Notes under the pieces: model-generated
The model's input: only the letters and a program-made list of their open reading frames with translations
Databases searched by the model: none
What the model was told of the DNA's origin: nothing
NCBI RefSeq assembly: GCF_039645995.1
Contig: NZ_CP147920.1
Coordinates: forward strand, 868,001-932,000
Length of the DNA: 64,000 nucleotides
Source: Sulfurimonas sp. HSL3-1
Lineage (GTDB): Bacteria > Campylobacterota > Campylobacteria > Campylobacterales > Sulfurimonadaceae
Direction of reading: 5' to 3'
Made by a program: the position numbers and the translations under genes
In this document: piece by piece, positions 35,631 through 44,817 of the stretch
Layout of the letters: every line of letters begins with the position of its first letter
Position numbering within the stretch: position 1 is the stretch's first letter

Positions 35631-37292
35631 ATGGCTTTCGATAACGAAGCATTTGAAGAGGAAAATTTCGCCGAGATGCTTGAGGCTTCTTTCCAGGAGC
35701 AAGAATCAAACCGCATCACCGAAGGTGAAATTGTCGCAATCCAGGAAGACGATAATCGCGCGCTCGTCGGAGTTGGAGAGAAACTGGAAGGTATCATCAG
35801 TCTTGATGAGATCAGGGATGAAGCAGGCGACCTGCTTTTCAACGTCGGTGACAAGATCACGGTTATGGTCACAGGACACTACAACGAGCGTCCGAAGATC
35901 TCCTACCGCAAGGTCCTCGAGCAGCAGAAGACGATGGAATTCGTCGAAGCGCACAAAGAGGATTTCGAAGATGTGATCATCGAAGGCATCGTGACCAAGA
36001 AGAACCGCGGCGGCTACGTGATCGAAGCGGACGGCGTCAGCTTCTTCATGCCGCGTTCACTCGCGGCGTTCAAAGAGAGCGACAATGTCATCGGTCGCAA
36101 AGTCAAGGCGCAGGTCATCAAGCTTGATCCGGAAGACAACTCCATCGTCGTCTCCCGCCGCAAACTCTTCAACGAAGAGCGCAAGCGCAAGAAAGAGATC
36201 ATCGACCAGCTGATGGAAGAGGGTACGATTGTCGAAGGTGTCATCAAGAAGATCACCAGCTACGGTATGTTTGTAGACGTCGGCGGTGTCGACGGTCTGG
36301 TCCACTACAACGAGATCAGCTACAAAGGCCCGGTCAACCCGTCCAAGCTCTACAACGAAGGCGACAAAGTCAACGTCAAAGCGATCGCTTACGACAAAGA
36401 CAAACGCCACCTCTCCCTCTCCATCAAAGCGGTCCAGCCGGATCCGTGGAAAGAGATCGAGGACGAACTCGAAGCGGGCGATACCATCACTGTCACCGTC
36501 AGCAACATCGAGCCGTACGGTGCGTTCGTTGACCTCGGAAACGATATCGAAGGTTTCCTCCATATCTCAGAGATCACCTGGGACAAAAACATTAAGAACC
36601 CGAAAGACTACCTGACCGTCGGCGACGACATTGACGTCGAGGTGATCGACGTTGATCCGGAGAAGCACAAGCTGCGCGTCTCCCTCAAGCGTCTCCTGCC
36701 GAAACCTTTCGACGAATTCGCGAAGAAATTCAAAGAGGGCGATATTGTGACCGGTACCGTCACATCCCTGACGGACTTCGGTGCGTTCGTCAAGATCGCC
36801 GGCGTCGAAGGCCTCCTGCACAACCAGGATACGACTTGGGAAAAAGGTGTCAAAGCCAAAGACCTCTTCAAGTCCGGTGACGAAGTCGAAGTCAAGATCG
36901 CGAAGATCAACCGCGACGACCAGAAGATCTCCCTCAACCGCAAGATGCTCGAAGAGAGCCCGGTTGAGAAGTTTGCCGCTTCCCACCGCGTCAACGACAT
37001 CGTCAAAGGCAGCGTCCGTGACGTAAAAGACTTCGGTGTCTTCGTCTCCCTCAGCGACGGCGTCGATGCGCTGATCCGCAACGAAGACCTCGAACCGCTC
37101 AAAGCGGAAGAGCTCGAAAAAGGGCAGGAGATCGAAGCGGCAATCGTTGCGATCGATGCCAAGCGCGACCGTATCCGCCTCTCTGTCCGCAAACTCGACA
37201 GACTGCACGATCAGAAAATCCTCGACAAACTCAACGAAGAGGACGGTTCCAACAGCCTCGGCGACCTGATCAAAGACCAACTCAAAAAATAA
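35631..37292 (+). CDS. rpsA: 30S ribosomal protein S1
   Basis: 553 residues with six S1 RNA-binding repeats. The last four are most typical (GVIKKITSYGMFVDVGGVDGLVH, VSNIEPYGAFVDLG, VTSLTDFGAFVKIAG, VRDVKDFGVFVSL). The first two are divergent and in S1 serve ribosome docking. S1 helps load structured or weak-SD mRNAs. The coding sequence uses a narrow, highly biased codon set, as expected of an abundant protein. A terminator-like hairpin follows. Confidence 0.97.
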   Translation: MAFDNEAFEEENFAEMLEASFQEQESNRITEGEIVAIQEDDNRALVGVGEKLEGIISLDEIRDEAGDLLFNVGDKITVMVTGHYNERPKISYRKVLEQQKTMEFVEAHKEDFEDVIIEGIVTKKNRGGYVIEADGVSFFMPRSLAAFKESDNVIGRKVKAQVIKLDPEDNSIVVSRRKLFNEERKRKKEIIDQLMEEGTIVEGVIKKITSYGMFVDVGGVDGLVHYNEISYKGPVNPSKLYNEGDKVNVKAIAYDKDKRHLSLSIKAVQPDPWKEIEDELEAGDTITVTVSNIEPYGAFVDLGNDIEGFLHISEITWDKNIKNPKDYLTVGDDIDVEVIDVDPEKHKLRVSLKRLLPKPFDEFAKKFKEGDIVTGTVTSLTDFGAFVKIAGVEGLLHNQDTTWEKGVKAKDLFKSGDEVEVKIAKINRDDQKISLNRKMLEESPVEKFAASHRVNDIVKGSVRDVKDFGVFVSLSDGVDALIRNEDLEPLKAEELEKGQEIEAAIVAIDAKRDRIRLSVRKLDRLHDQKILDKLNEEDGSNSLGDLIKDQLKK

Positions 37293-37316
37293 CCCCTTTC
37301 CGCACCGGCGGAGGGG
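37293..37316 (+). terminator. terminator-like hairpin after rpsA
   Basis: CCCCTTTCCGC-ACCG-GCGGAGGGG, nine pairs with a two-base bulge, begins at the rpsA stop codon. The tail (CTTCCCAAATTTAT) is not a clean T-run, so read-through toward serA is likely. Confidence 0.5.
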
Positions 37317-37336
37317 CTTCCCAAATTTATCAGCAA

Positions 37337-37350
37337 TGCCCTGCAGGGCA
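37337..37350. other. 14-bp perfect palindrome upstream of serA
   Basis: TGCCCTGCAGGGCA, a self-complementary 14-mer between rpsA and serA, 45 bases before the serA ATG. It could be an operator, or a hairpin in the transcript. GCCCCTGCAG at the end of repeat copy 2 shares CCCTGCAG. Confidence 0.4.
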
Positions 37351-37394
37351 GGTACTTGTTGATAACATTTTCAATTTCACTTTAGGATTTTAAG

Positions 37395-38981
37395 ATGGAA
37401 AAATACAAAGTAGTCGTGTGTGACCATATCCACGAAGCCGGGCTCGAGATGCTTCAGAACGATCCGCAGATCGATTACGTCTTTGCTGCCGATGTCGACA
37501 AAACGGCGCTGCTCGATGTCATCGCCGACGCCGACGTCGCGATCACACGCTCCTCTACCGACGTGGATGACAAGTTCATCGGTGCCGCCAAGCAGATGAA
37601 GGCGATCGTCCGCGCCGGTGTCGGTGTCGACAATGTCGATATCGACGGCTGTTCCAAAGAGGGGATCATCGTCATGAACGTCCCGACGGCCAATACGATC
37701 GCTGCCGTCGAGCTGACCATGGCCCATATGCTCTCCTGTATGCGTATGTTCCCCTACTCCCACGACCATCTTAAAAACCAGCGCATCTGGAAGCGCGAGA
37801 AATGGTACGGCTACGAGCTCAAAGGCAAGAAGCTCGGCATCATCGGTTTCGGTAACATCGGGAGCCGCGTCGGGGTACGCTGCAAGGCGTTCGAGATGGA
37901 CGTCGTGGCTTACGACCCGTACATCCCGGCCTCCAAGGCGACAGACCTCGGCGTGAAATACACGGACAGCTTCGATGAGATCCTGGGCTGCGACATTATT
38001 ACGATCCATACACCGAAGAACTCAGAGACAATCGACATCATCGGTGCCGATGAGATCGCGAAGATGAAAGACGGCGTCGTGCTCGTCAACTGTGCCCGCG
38101 GCGGCCTTTACAACGAGGAAGCGCTCTATGACGGTCTGAAATCCGGCAAGATCCGCTTCGCCGGTATCGACGTCTTCAAGAAAGAGCCGGCAACGGACCA
38201 CCCGCTGCTCGACCTGGACAACATCGTCGTTTCCCCGCACCTCGGTGCGAACACCTTCGAATCCCAGTACAACATCGGTACGCAGGCGGCGCAGCAGGCG
38301 ATTGAGGCAGCCAAGGGCATTGCCTTCCCGAATGCCTTCAACCTGCCGATCGACGAGACGAAGATCCCGGCATTCGTCAAACCGTTCCTGGAGCTCGGAC
38401 AGAAGATCGGCTTTATGGCGAGCGAGCTCAACCGTGCACCGATCGTCTCCATCAAGGTCAGCGCACAGGGCGATATCGCCGAGTACCTCGATTCGCTGAG
38501 CACCTTCGTCACCGTCGGTACGCTGGCGGACAAGACGGGAGACACCATCAACTACGTCAACGCCTCTTTCATCGCCGAGCAGAAGGGGATCAAGATCGAG
38601 ACCTCTGCCGAGCTCGACAGCAGCGCCTATAAAAACCTCATTTCCGTCAAACTGACGACGGACAAGCGTGTCGTCGATATCGACGCGACGATCTTCGAAG
38701 AGGGCGTCCAGCGTATCGTCGAGGTCAACGGTTTCGACCTCGATGTCGAGCCGAAGGGGAACTTTACCCTCTTCAAAAACACCGACGTCCCGGGCGTGAT
38801 CGGCAAAGTGGGATCACTGCTGGCGCGTAACGGCGTCAACATCGGCGACTTCCGCCTGGGCCGCAACAGCAACGGCGAGGCCCTTGCAGTCATTATCACC
38901 GACACGCCGGTCAAAGACGCAGCACTTTCAGAGCTCTCCGCCCTTGAAGAGTGCATCAGCGTCGACACCGTCCGCCTCTAA
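37395..38981 (+). CDS. serA: D-3-phosphoglycerate dehydrogenase
   Basis: 528 residues, first step of serine synthesis. Catalytic and NAD-binding domains (GIIGFGNIGSRVG; NCARGGLYNEEAL; SPHLGANTFES with the catalytic histidine) are followed by an intervening domain and a C-terminal ACT domain (GVIGKVGSLLARNGVNIGDFRLGR). This is the long form; the ACT domain usually gives feedback control by serine. Confidence 0.96.
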   Translation: MEKYKVVVCDHIHEAGLEMLQNDPQIDYVFAADVDKTALLDVIADADVAITRSSTDVDDKFIGAAKQMKAIVRAGVGVDNVDIDGCSKEGIIVMNVPTANTIAAVELTMAHMLSCMRMFPYSHDHLKNQRIWKREKWYGYELKGKKLGIIGFGNIGSRVGVRCKAFEMDVVAYDPYIPASKATDLGVKYTDSFDEILGCDIITIHTPKNSETIDIIGADEIAKMKDGVVLVNCARGGLYNEEALYDGLKSGKIRFAGIDVFKKEPATDHPLLDLDNIVVSPHLGANTFESQYNIGTQAAQQAIEAAKGIAFPNAFNLPIDETKIPAFVKPFLELGQKIGFMASELNRAPIVSIKVSAQGDIAEYLDSLSTFVTVGTLADKTGDTINYVNASFIAEQKGIKIETSAELDSSAYKNLISVKLTTDKRVVDIDATIFEEGVQRIVEVNGFDLDVEPKGNFTLFKNTDVPGVIGKVGSLLARNGVNIGDFRLGRNSNGEALAVIITDTPVKDAALSELSALEECISVDTVRL

Positions 38982-39002
38982 AGAGACCATCGGAGCTTTC
39001 CG

Positions 39003-39695
39003 GTGTTCTCGCACTTCCCCGCAGGAACCCTCCCTTTTCTAGCCGAACTACAGGGCAATAACAGCAAGGCGTGGTTTGACGCCAACAAGATGCTCTACCA
39101 TGAACTTGTGCTCGAACCCAGCCGTGCATTTGTCGAGGAGATGGGCGAACACCTCATGGCCCTCGTGCCGACGATCAATGCCGTACCGAAAGTCAACGGT
39201 TCGCTCTTCCGCATCTACCGCGACCAGCGTTTCCATTTCGACGAGCCGCCGCTGAAGGACCATATCGGCATCGTCTTCTGGCAGGGCGGCGGCAAGCGGA
39301 TGCAGAGCAGCGCCTTTTACCTTCATTTCGATCCGCAAATGCTCCTGGTCGCAACGGGCCTGCGCCGCTTCAAGCCGGCCATGCTCTCCGCGTATCGTTC
39401 CTATCTGAAATCCGAGGAGCGTCGCAGGGAGCTGCAGGCAATCCTCGAACGTCTGACACAGAAGGGGTACAGGCTGCCGGAGAAACGTTACAAGCGTTTG
39501 CCGGCCGGTTTTGACGCATCAATGCCGCTGGCGGAGCTGGCCCTGTATAACTGCATGTATGCTTCTACGGAGACCAAGGCGGCGCTGATCACGTCCGAGA
39601 TGCTCATTGACACGCTTTATGCCCATTACGAAGCGATGCTGCCGCTGCAGCAGTGGGTGTACGAGATGACGCTCTATGCGGAGCAGCAGGCGTGA
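39003..39695 (+). CDS. DUF2461 family protein
   Basis: 230 residues starting at GTG (39003), 21 bases after serA. The N-terminal FLAELQGNNSKAWFDANKMLYHELVLEPSRAFVEEM and the segment RIYRDQRFHFDEPPLKDHIGIVFW are characteristic of DUF2461, a widespread family of unknown function. No signal peptide or membrane span. Position suggests co-transcription with serA. Confidence 0.85.
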   Translation: MFSHFPAGTLPFLAELQGNNSKAWFDANKMLYHELVLEPSRAFVEEMGEHLMALVPTINAVPKVNGSLFRIYRDQRFHFDEPPLKDHIGIVFWQGGGKRMQSSAFYLHFDPQMLLVATGLRRFKPAMLSAYRSYLKSEERRRELQAILERLTQKGYRLPEKRYKRLPAGFDASMPLAELALYNCMYASTETKAALITSEMLIDTLYAHYEAMLPLQQWVYEMTLYAEQQA

Positions 39696-39697
39696 CG

Positions 39698-40651
39698 CTA
39701 CCGATGCTTTCCGGGGACAAGCGACGGGTAGTCTATCCGGTTGCGCAGACGGTACTCCTTCGGACAGATGCCTTCATGGTTTTTGAAAAAACGCCCCAGT
39801 TGTGAGGGGCTTTCGAAGTTGAGGGCGTAGGCGATCTGTTTGATCGACATATTGCCGAAGCAGAGCAGGTACTGTATCTCCTTGATGATACGCAGGTGGA
39901 TATAGGAGAGCGCGCTGCGGTGCAGGGTCGCTTTGACCGTTTCGCTGAGATGTTTCGGGGTGACGGCCATCATCTCGGCATAGGCTTTGACGCTCTTTTT
40001 GTTCCAGAAATGCTCTTCGATCAGGACGAGGAACTCCGCGCTGAGCTGTTCGGCCCTGGTGAGGTTCTGCGGAAGGCCGGCATTCTGCTTTTCGCGTTTA
40101 AGAATGAAGAGCAGCTGGGTGATCAGCATCTTGGCCATACTCCTGAAATCCTCTTTTTTCTGACGCAGTTCATAGCTAAGCTGTTCGTAAAGGGAGAGGA
40201 CCTGGGCATAGCTCGCCGTATCGAGGACGACATCGTTCTGGTGAAGCCGGTGAAAGGCGAAGAGCGGATTGAGGGCTTCGGAGGAGAGGTTCTCCTCTTC
40301 AATGAACGCCTTGTCGAAAAGCAGCACATAGGTTTTCGACTCTTCCGAGATATCCCTGAACGCATAGATGGAGCCCGGACAGACCAGTTGCAGTGCCTGC
40401 GGTTGTATCGTGTAGTCAAAATGGTTGACACTGCGGATGGTCTCCCCTTTCAGCCGGAGAAAAAGGGCGTAATAGTCGAACCGCAGGGGAATACCGTGAC
40501 TCGGAGCGATGTCATCGAGCAGTAAGACGACATCCTTCGCTTCGAAACCTTCGGCGTAAAAGTCCATGCCGAAGGAGGGATTGGGTTTGAAAAGGTACTT
40601 ATAGGTATTGATCGTCTCTTCGATCGTGTATAGCGGAAGCGGCGCCCCCAT
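39698..40651 (-). CDS. AraC-family transcriptional regulator
   Basis: 317 residues from the ATG at 40651, which has AAAGGTGAGA upstream. The C-terminal double helix-turn-helix is clear (SIKQIAYALNFESPSQLGRFFKNHEGICPKEYR). The N-terminal part looks like a cupin-like sensor domain. It is divergent from a periplasmic cupin gene 188 bases away and probably controls it. A TATAAT box on its strand lies at 40681-40676. Confidence 0.88.
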   Translation of the reverse strand: MGAPLPLYTIEETINTYKYLFKPNPSFGMDFYAEGFEAKDVVLLLDDIAPSHGIPLRFDYYALFLRLKGETIRSVNHFDYTIQPQALQLVCPGSIYAFRDISEESKTYVLLFDKAFIEEENLSSEALNPLFAFHRLHQNDVVLDTASYAQVLSLYEQLSYELRQKKEDFRSMAKMLITQLLFILKREKQNAGLPQNLTRAEQLSAEFLVLIEEHFWNKKSVKAYAEMMAVTPKHLSETVKATLHRSALSYIHLRIIKEIQYLLCFGNMSIKQIAYALNFESPSQLGRFFKNHEGICPKEYRLRNRIDYPSLVPGKHR

Positions 40652-40839
40652 TGTCTCACCTTTCGTCTTTTGCCTATTATAGTGACGCAATAACTATAGA
40701 AAAATCAAATAATCCGACCAATTGCACAGTTAAGCGAACATTGGCTCTTTCCAACGGATGGCGGTGCTGTTAAGATAGTGGGGTAGTACTGCAAAATTCA
40801 TTTTGAGGCCGCCATGGCCTTTGATAAAAAGGATTCTCA

Positions 40840-41301
40840 ATGTTATTACCGAACCGCAAAATGGCAGTGATGGTGTTGGCGTCCGTCGTGACAGGGCTTT
40901 TCTCGGGACTCTCCGCCGACGAGCCGGCACTGGCGTACAAGTACGATGATCAGCGGCTTCAGTGGGGGCCTTGCCCTGCTTTCCTCGGCGAGGCGTGCAA
41001 GATCGCCGTTTTGCATGGCGATCCGGCCAAGCCCCACACGGATGTTTTGTTCAAAGTCCCGGGGGATTACAAGATTCCGCACCACTGGCATACCTCGGCG
41101 GAGCGCATGATCCTCGTCTCGGGCAATATGACGGTCCAGTACGACAACCAGAAAGCCGAATTGATTGAAACCGGTATGTATGCTTTCGGACCAGAGAAGC
41201 ATCCGCATGTCGCCTACTGCGAAAAAGGGGACCCCTGTGTGCTCTTTATCGCATTCAACGAACCCATTGACGCTTTCGAGATCATGAAACCCGCTGAATA
41301 A
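40840..41301 (+). CDS. secreted cupin-domain protein
   Basis: 153 residues with a signal peptide (about 1-25, cleaved near GLSADEP). A cupin fold follows: IPHHWHTSAERMILVSGNMTVQYDN carries the metal-type histidine cluster. Four cysteines (GPCPAFLGEAC, YCEKGDPC) may form disulfides in the periplasm. AAAAAGGA precedes the ATG. Small-molecule or metal binding is likely; the divergent AraC gene is the obvious regulator. Confidence 0.75.
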   Translation: MLLPNRKMAVMVLASVVTGLFSGLSADEPALAYKYDDQRLQWGPCPAFLGEACKIAVLHGDPAKPHTDVLFKVPGDYKIPHHWHTSAERMILVSGNMTVQYDNQKAELIETGMYAFGPEKHPHVAYCEKGDPCVLFIAFNEPIDAFEIMKPAE

Positions 41302-41316
41302 GAGGGAAGAGGGCGG

Positions 41317-42063
41317 TTATTTATTATGCCGCTGCCGCCACAGGCGCATCAGGGCGTTTTCGCCCAGCGGGTGCTTGTGCTTGACCCGAAAACTGTGGAC
41401 CCACTCCCGGACGAAATCCTTCTGCAGGGTTGCGTTGATGGCGGCGGTGATGACCATGGCAATGAGGGCGCCGATAGTGGCAAAGAGCATATCCTTGTGC
41501 GCATCCCAGGCGTCGCCCTGGGTACCGAGATAGGCCATCCCCAGGTCGCCGCCGAAATAGACGGCCGCGCCCCATTCGACCAGTTCATAGAGCATGGAGC
41601 TGGCCATGGTGACGAGGAGGGGGAAAAAGTAGCCCCAGAACCCTTTGACGTCGACGACCCGCAGAAAGAACTCCCGCAGCGGGTAGGCAAGCAGCAGGCC
41701 GTAGAGAAAATGGACGACACGGTCGAAATTGTTACGCTCCCAGCCGAAGAGCCCGTTGAGCGAAATACCGAAGAGGGATTGTCCCCACGCCTCATAGGGC
41801 ACTTCGGCATAGGTGTAGTGGGCGCCGACTTCGTGCAGGTAGAGGAAAAGAAAGATCAGCGTCAGCGAAATGCGCGAGAGGGGAAACGTTCTGAAGGTCG
41901 TGGCGAAAAAAAGCACGGCCAGCAGGACCAGTACGTTTTCGAGCAGCCAGTCATGACGGTCGCAGGGAGCGAATGCGAGAAAGATAAATTCCACTCCGAA
42001 GAGCACGGAGAGGAGGAGAAGGTAGCGGTTATGGGCGTAGCAGCACTCCTCTTCCTGTTGCAT
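41317..42063 (-). CDS. DUF2238 membrane protein (YjdF-like)
   Basis: 248 residues, about seven hydrophobic segments. The conserved pattern NNFDRVVHFLYGLLLAYPLREFFLR and SMLYELVEWGAAVYFGGDLGMAYLGTQGDAWDAHKDM is typical of DUF2238/YjdF, an inner-membrane family of unknown function. The stop is 16 bases from the convergent cupin gene. Confidence 0.85.
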   Translation of the reverse strand: MQQEEECCYAHNRYLLLLSVLFGVEFIFLAFAPCDRHDWLLENVLVLLAVLFFATTFRTFPLSRISLTLIFLFLYLHEVGAHYTYAEVPYEAWGQSLFGISLNGLFGWERNNFDRVVHFLYGLLLAYPLREFFLRVVDVKGFWGYFFPLLVTMASSMLYELVEWGAAVYFGGDLGMAYLGTQGDAWDAHKDMLFATIGALIAMVITAAINATLQKDFVREWVHSFRVKHKHPLGENALMRLWRQRHNK

Positions 42064-42083
42064 TCACGCTCCTGTCGCCTGGA

Positions 42084-42521
42084 TCAGCTCTTCTTTTCAG
42101 CGGGCTTTTCGGCCGCGGCGTCCTTAACGGGCTTTGCCGCGGCTTCGGACGTTTTGCGATGGCTTTCGCCTTCAAAGATCCCTTTGGACTCGATCACCAT
42201 CTCTTTTGAGGAGATGACCCCTCCGACGTAACCGTTCTCCTTGATCTCGACCCGATCGACGTCGAGGGTCCCTTCGATGCGGCCGCGCACGATGAGATGC
42301 GGTGCTTTGACTTCGCCGACGATCACACCGTTCTGTCCGACGGTGATGACCCCCTTGGAACGCATAGTCCCCTCCAGACGACCGTCAAAAAAGACGTCGC
42401 ACTCCAGTGCTATTTCGCCTTTGAGTAAAGCGCCAGCTGTGATGATGGTGGTACTGGTGTTGGTGACGGGAGCTTTTGCAGGTGCTGATCCTGAGTTATT
42501 GTTGCTACCAAAGATTGCCAT
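42084..42521 (-). CDS. ccmA: bactofilin
   Basis: 145 residues. The right-handed beta-helix repeats of bactofilins fill about residues 28-120 (ALLKGEIALECDVFFDGRLEGTM, IVGEVKAPHLIVRGRIEGTLDVDRVEI), flanked by disordered ends, the last lysine/alanine-rich. Bactofilins self-assemble into filaments and in Helicobacter (CcmA) set helical shape with Csd endopeptidases. The first 112 bases overlap the end of the M23 gene in another frame, the same pairing as csd1-ccmA. Confidence 0.93.
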   Translation of the reverse strand: MAIFGSNNNSGSAPAKAPVTNTSTTIITAGALLKGEIALECDVFFDGRLEGTMRSKGVITVGQNGVIVGEVKAPHLIVRGRIEGTLDVDRVEIKENGYVGGVISSKEMVIESKGIFEGESHRKTSEAAAKPVKDAAAEKPAEKKS

Positions 42522-43363
42522 GGTACTTTTTTCTCCTTTTCAAAGATGGTGGCATAGTGTTCAAGATCCCACTTGATGAACCAGTAGGGATTGAGTTTGC
42601 GCTGGATAAATCGCACTTCGTAATGAAGGTGCGGTCCGTTGCTCATCCCGCTGTTGCCCGTATAGCCGATAACGTCGCCTCTTCTGACATACTGGCCGGA
42701 TTTGACGCTGATCTTGTTGAGGTGGCCGAAATAGGTCTTGAAGCCGTAGTTGTTGTCGACGATGATCAGACGCCCGTAGCCGCTGCTGCTGTGCAGCCCT
42801 GCGTACTCGATGACGCCGTCTGCCGTGGCATGGATGGGGGTGTTCATCGGCGCGCGGAGGTCGCTGCCGGGATGGAACTCTTTGCGGTGGAGCGTGGGGT
42901 GGGTACGGTAGCCGAATTTGCTCGTAATGCCCCGGTATTCGACGGGGGAACCGTTGGGGATGTGCTGCAGCAGCGCCGCGCGCTGTACGGAGGTCATCTG
43001 GGCGATCTCAACGCGTTCAAGCAGGCTGCTCTCCGTTTCCGTATCGGGCGCCAGGCCGATCAGGCTTTCGATGCCGTCGAGGCGGTCGGAAACGGTGGTC
43101 AGCTCCTTCTGTTTCGCGGCCAGGTCCAGCTCGGCCGCGGTGATAGAGCTGCGCAGTTCGGCGTTGTGCGCTTCGAGCTGAAGCTTTTTCTCGTCGATAT
43201 CGTTGAGGGAGGCGTTGAGGAAGACAATAAACGCGACCCCTGCGGCAATCAGTGTGACGAGGCCTGCTCCCGCGTACAGAAGGACTTTCTTGACGATATT
43301 GTGCAGGCTGTACTGCCGTACGCCGTCAATGTCGTGTATCGTGACAGTGAAGCGTGTATTCAT
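42410..43363 (-). CDS. M23 peptidoglycan endopeptidase (Csd1-like)
   Basis: 317 residues. An N-terminal membrane anchor (about 30-50) and periplasmic coiled coil (about 52-95) lead into a LytM/M23 zinc peptidase: H164 and D168 in HPGSD, H245 and H247 in HLHYE. It should cut peptidoglycan cross-links. Shape determinants Csd1-3 of Helicobacter have this plan, and the overlap with a bactofilin gene supports the same role. Confidence 0.9.
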   Translation of the reverse strand: MNTRFTVTIHDIDGVRQYSLHNIVKKVLLYAGAGLVTLIAAGVAFIVFLNASLNDIDEKKLQLEAHNAELRSSITAAELDLAAKQKELTTVSDRLDGIESLIGLAPDTETESSLLERVEIAQMTSVQRAALLQHIPNGSPVEYRGITSKFGYRTHPTLHRKEFHPGSDLRAPMNTPIHATADGVIEYAGLHSSSGYGRLIIVDNNYGFKTYFGHLNKISVKSGQYVRRGDVIGYTGNSGMSNGPHLHYEVRFIQRKLNPYWFIKWDLEHYATIFEKEKKVPWQSLVATITQDQHLQKLPSPTPVPPSSQLALYSKAK

Positions 43364-43660
43364 CCTTCCGCGTCTCCTATGATACTGCCGAAACAGCCCT
43401 CTTTATTTTTATGTATGAAAATTAAATTATTATCTTTGTTTAACAAAATATTTATATGACATTATACCTTGATTTGATGCGGTATCGTTTCCGTAAAAAC
43501 GGTACGATGTCATACTGAGATCAATATATAATATTTTTAAATACCGCGCTCATTTTACATTGCTAATCTTAAGAAAATTATAAAGCATTAAATTCATGTT
43601 TTTTAATATTTATTTTAAATAAAATTTGATAGAAGAATCCCCTCTGCTTCCCGAAAATCC
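43364..43660. other. AT-rich intergenic region
   Basis: 297 bases between the M23 gene and a GNAT gene, markedly AT-rich (for example ATATATAATATTTTTAAATA near 43525). It must hold the promoter of the M23-bactofilin pair. No gene, tRNA or long hairpin seen. Confidence 0.4.
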
Positions 43661-44146
43661 TCAGGAAAGGTCTATATCGCTTTTCAGTTTTCTGCCGCCG
43701 GAGATTTCAAAAGTATGGCGTTCATAGAAGTTCAGTGTCCTGTCAAACTCCGGCAGGGGAGGCGTCGTCACCTCCAACCGCTTCCACCCTCTGGAGGCAG
43801 CGAAATCTTTAGCGCGCTTCAAGAGCGCCACACCTACTCCCATCGAACGGTAGGGGGGACGTACATAGAGTTCCGGAATCGTACCGTAGGCTCCTTCGGC
43901 GTAGAGGGCGTAACTTTCATAGAGTGAAATAAAACCGATCGCCTCTCCGGTTGCGGGGTCCTTGGCGAGGAAGACATAATAGACGCCTCTGGATAACAGC
44001 TCCGCAGCCCGGGTTTCCGTCTCATCCTGATGAAAGCGGAAGGCTTTGACGTTGATACGCTCCATGATCTCGTGAAGCAGTTCCCCGGTCATGACGGCGA
44101 TGTCACGGGCATTTTCAGGTGTGGCGCAGATGATAGTGGGGTGCAT
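43661..44146 (-). CDS. GNAT family N-acetyltransferase
   Basis: 161 residues. The acetyl-CoA-binding motif A is ELYVRPPYRSMGVGVALLKRAKDFAASRGWKRLEV. The substrate is unknown; this branch often acetylates amino acids, amines or antibiotics. AAGGAG lies upstream of the ATG. A LysE-type exporter gene is immediately upstream on the same strand, so an amino-acid-related substrate is possible. Confidence 0.88.
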   Translation of the reverse strand: MHPTIICATPENARDIAVMTGELLHEIMERINVKAFRFHQDETETRAAELLSRGVYYVFLAKDPATGEAIGFISLYESYALYAEGAYGTIPELYVRPPYRSMGVGVALLKRAKDFAASRGWKRLEVTTPPLPEFDRTLNFYERHTFEISGGRKLKSDIDLS

Positions 44147-44174
44147 GGGGTATGTCTCCTTGGGATCGGGCGTA

Positions 44175-44777
44175 TCAGGCTTTTGCGAGCAAAACGCTGC
44201 CTGTACCTATCATGACGCTCCCGGCCGTGCGCTTCAGACGTTTTTGCGACTGCTCGCTTTTGAAAAGCATGCCGGTTCGCGCGGCGGAGAAAGCATAAAA
44301 GAGCATGACGGAGCCGAGAATCAAGGCAAGTGCAAGCGCGGTGAGCACAACGTCGACACTTTCCAGAGCATGCAGGTCGACGAAGGCGGGGAGAAAGCCC
44401 AGATAGAAAAGGATGACTTTTGGATTGCCCAGCGTGATGGAGAGGCCGCTCAGGAATCCGTACTTCTTGGACGCCGCGACGCGCATCTGTTTGGGCGGTG
44501 CACGCCACAACTGGACCCCCAGCCAGATGAGATAGGCGGCACCCGCATACTTGATCATGACAAAGAGGAGCGAAAAAACCTCGGCGATGGCCGCGAGGCC
44601 GTAGATAGCGGCCAAAAGAAAAACAAGATCGCCTGCAACGATCCCCGCGATGACGGGCAGGGTTGCGTTGAAGCCCGATGCCAGCGCTTTGGAAACCGTG
44701 ATAAACGCCCCGGGACCGGGGGTAGCGGCCAGCAAGAACATGGCGACCGAAAAAGCCGCAAGGTCGTACAAGGTCAT
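44175..44777 (-). CDS. LysE/RhtB family amino acid exporter
   Basis: 200 residues, about six spans. The conserved N-terminal pattern MFLLAATPGPGAFITVSKALASGF and YLIWLGVQLWR are typical of LysE/RhtB translocators, which export amino acids or homoserine lactones. An AAAGGA site precedes the ATG. It ends 29 bases before the GNAT gene on the same strand, so they may be one unit. Confidence 0.9.
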   Translation of the reverse strand: MTLYDLAAFSVAMFLLAATPGPGAFITVSKALASGFNATLPVIAGIVAGDLVFLLAAIYGLAAIAEVFSLLFVMIKYAGAAYLIWLGVQLWRAPPKQMRVAASKKYGFLSGLSITLGNPKVILFYLGFLPAFVDLHALESVDVVLTALALALILGSVMLFYAFSAARTGMLFKSEQSQKRLKRTAGSVMIGTGSVLLAKA

Positions 44778-44817
44778 TGCTATCCTTTCTGCCCTTTAAA
44801 TGCGTTTGTCATGCATT

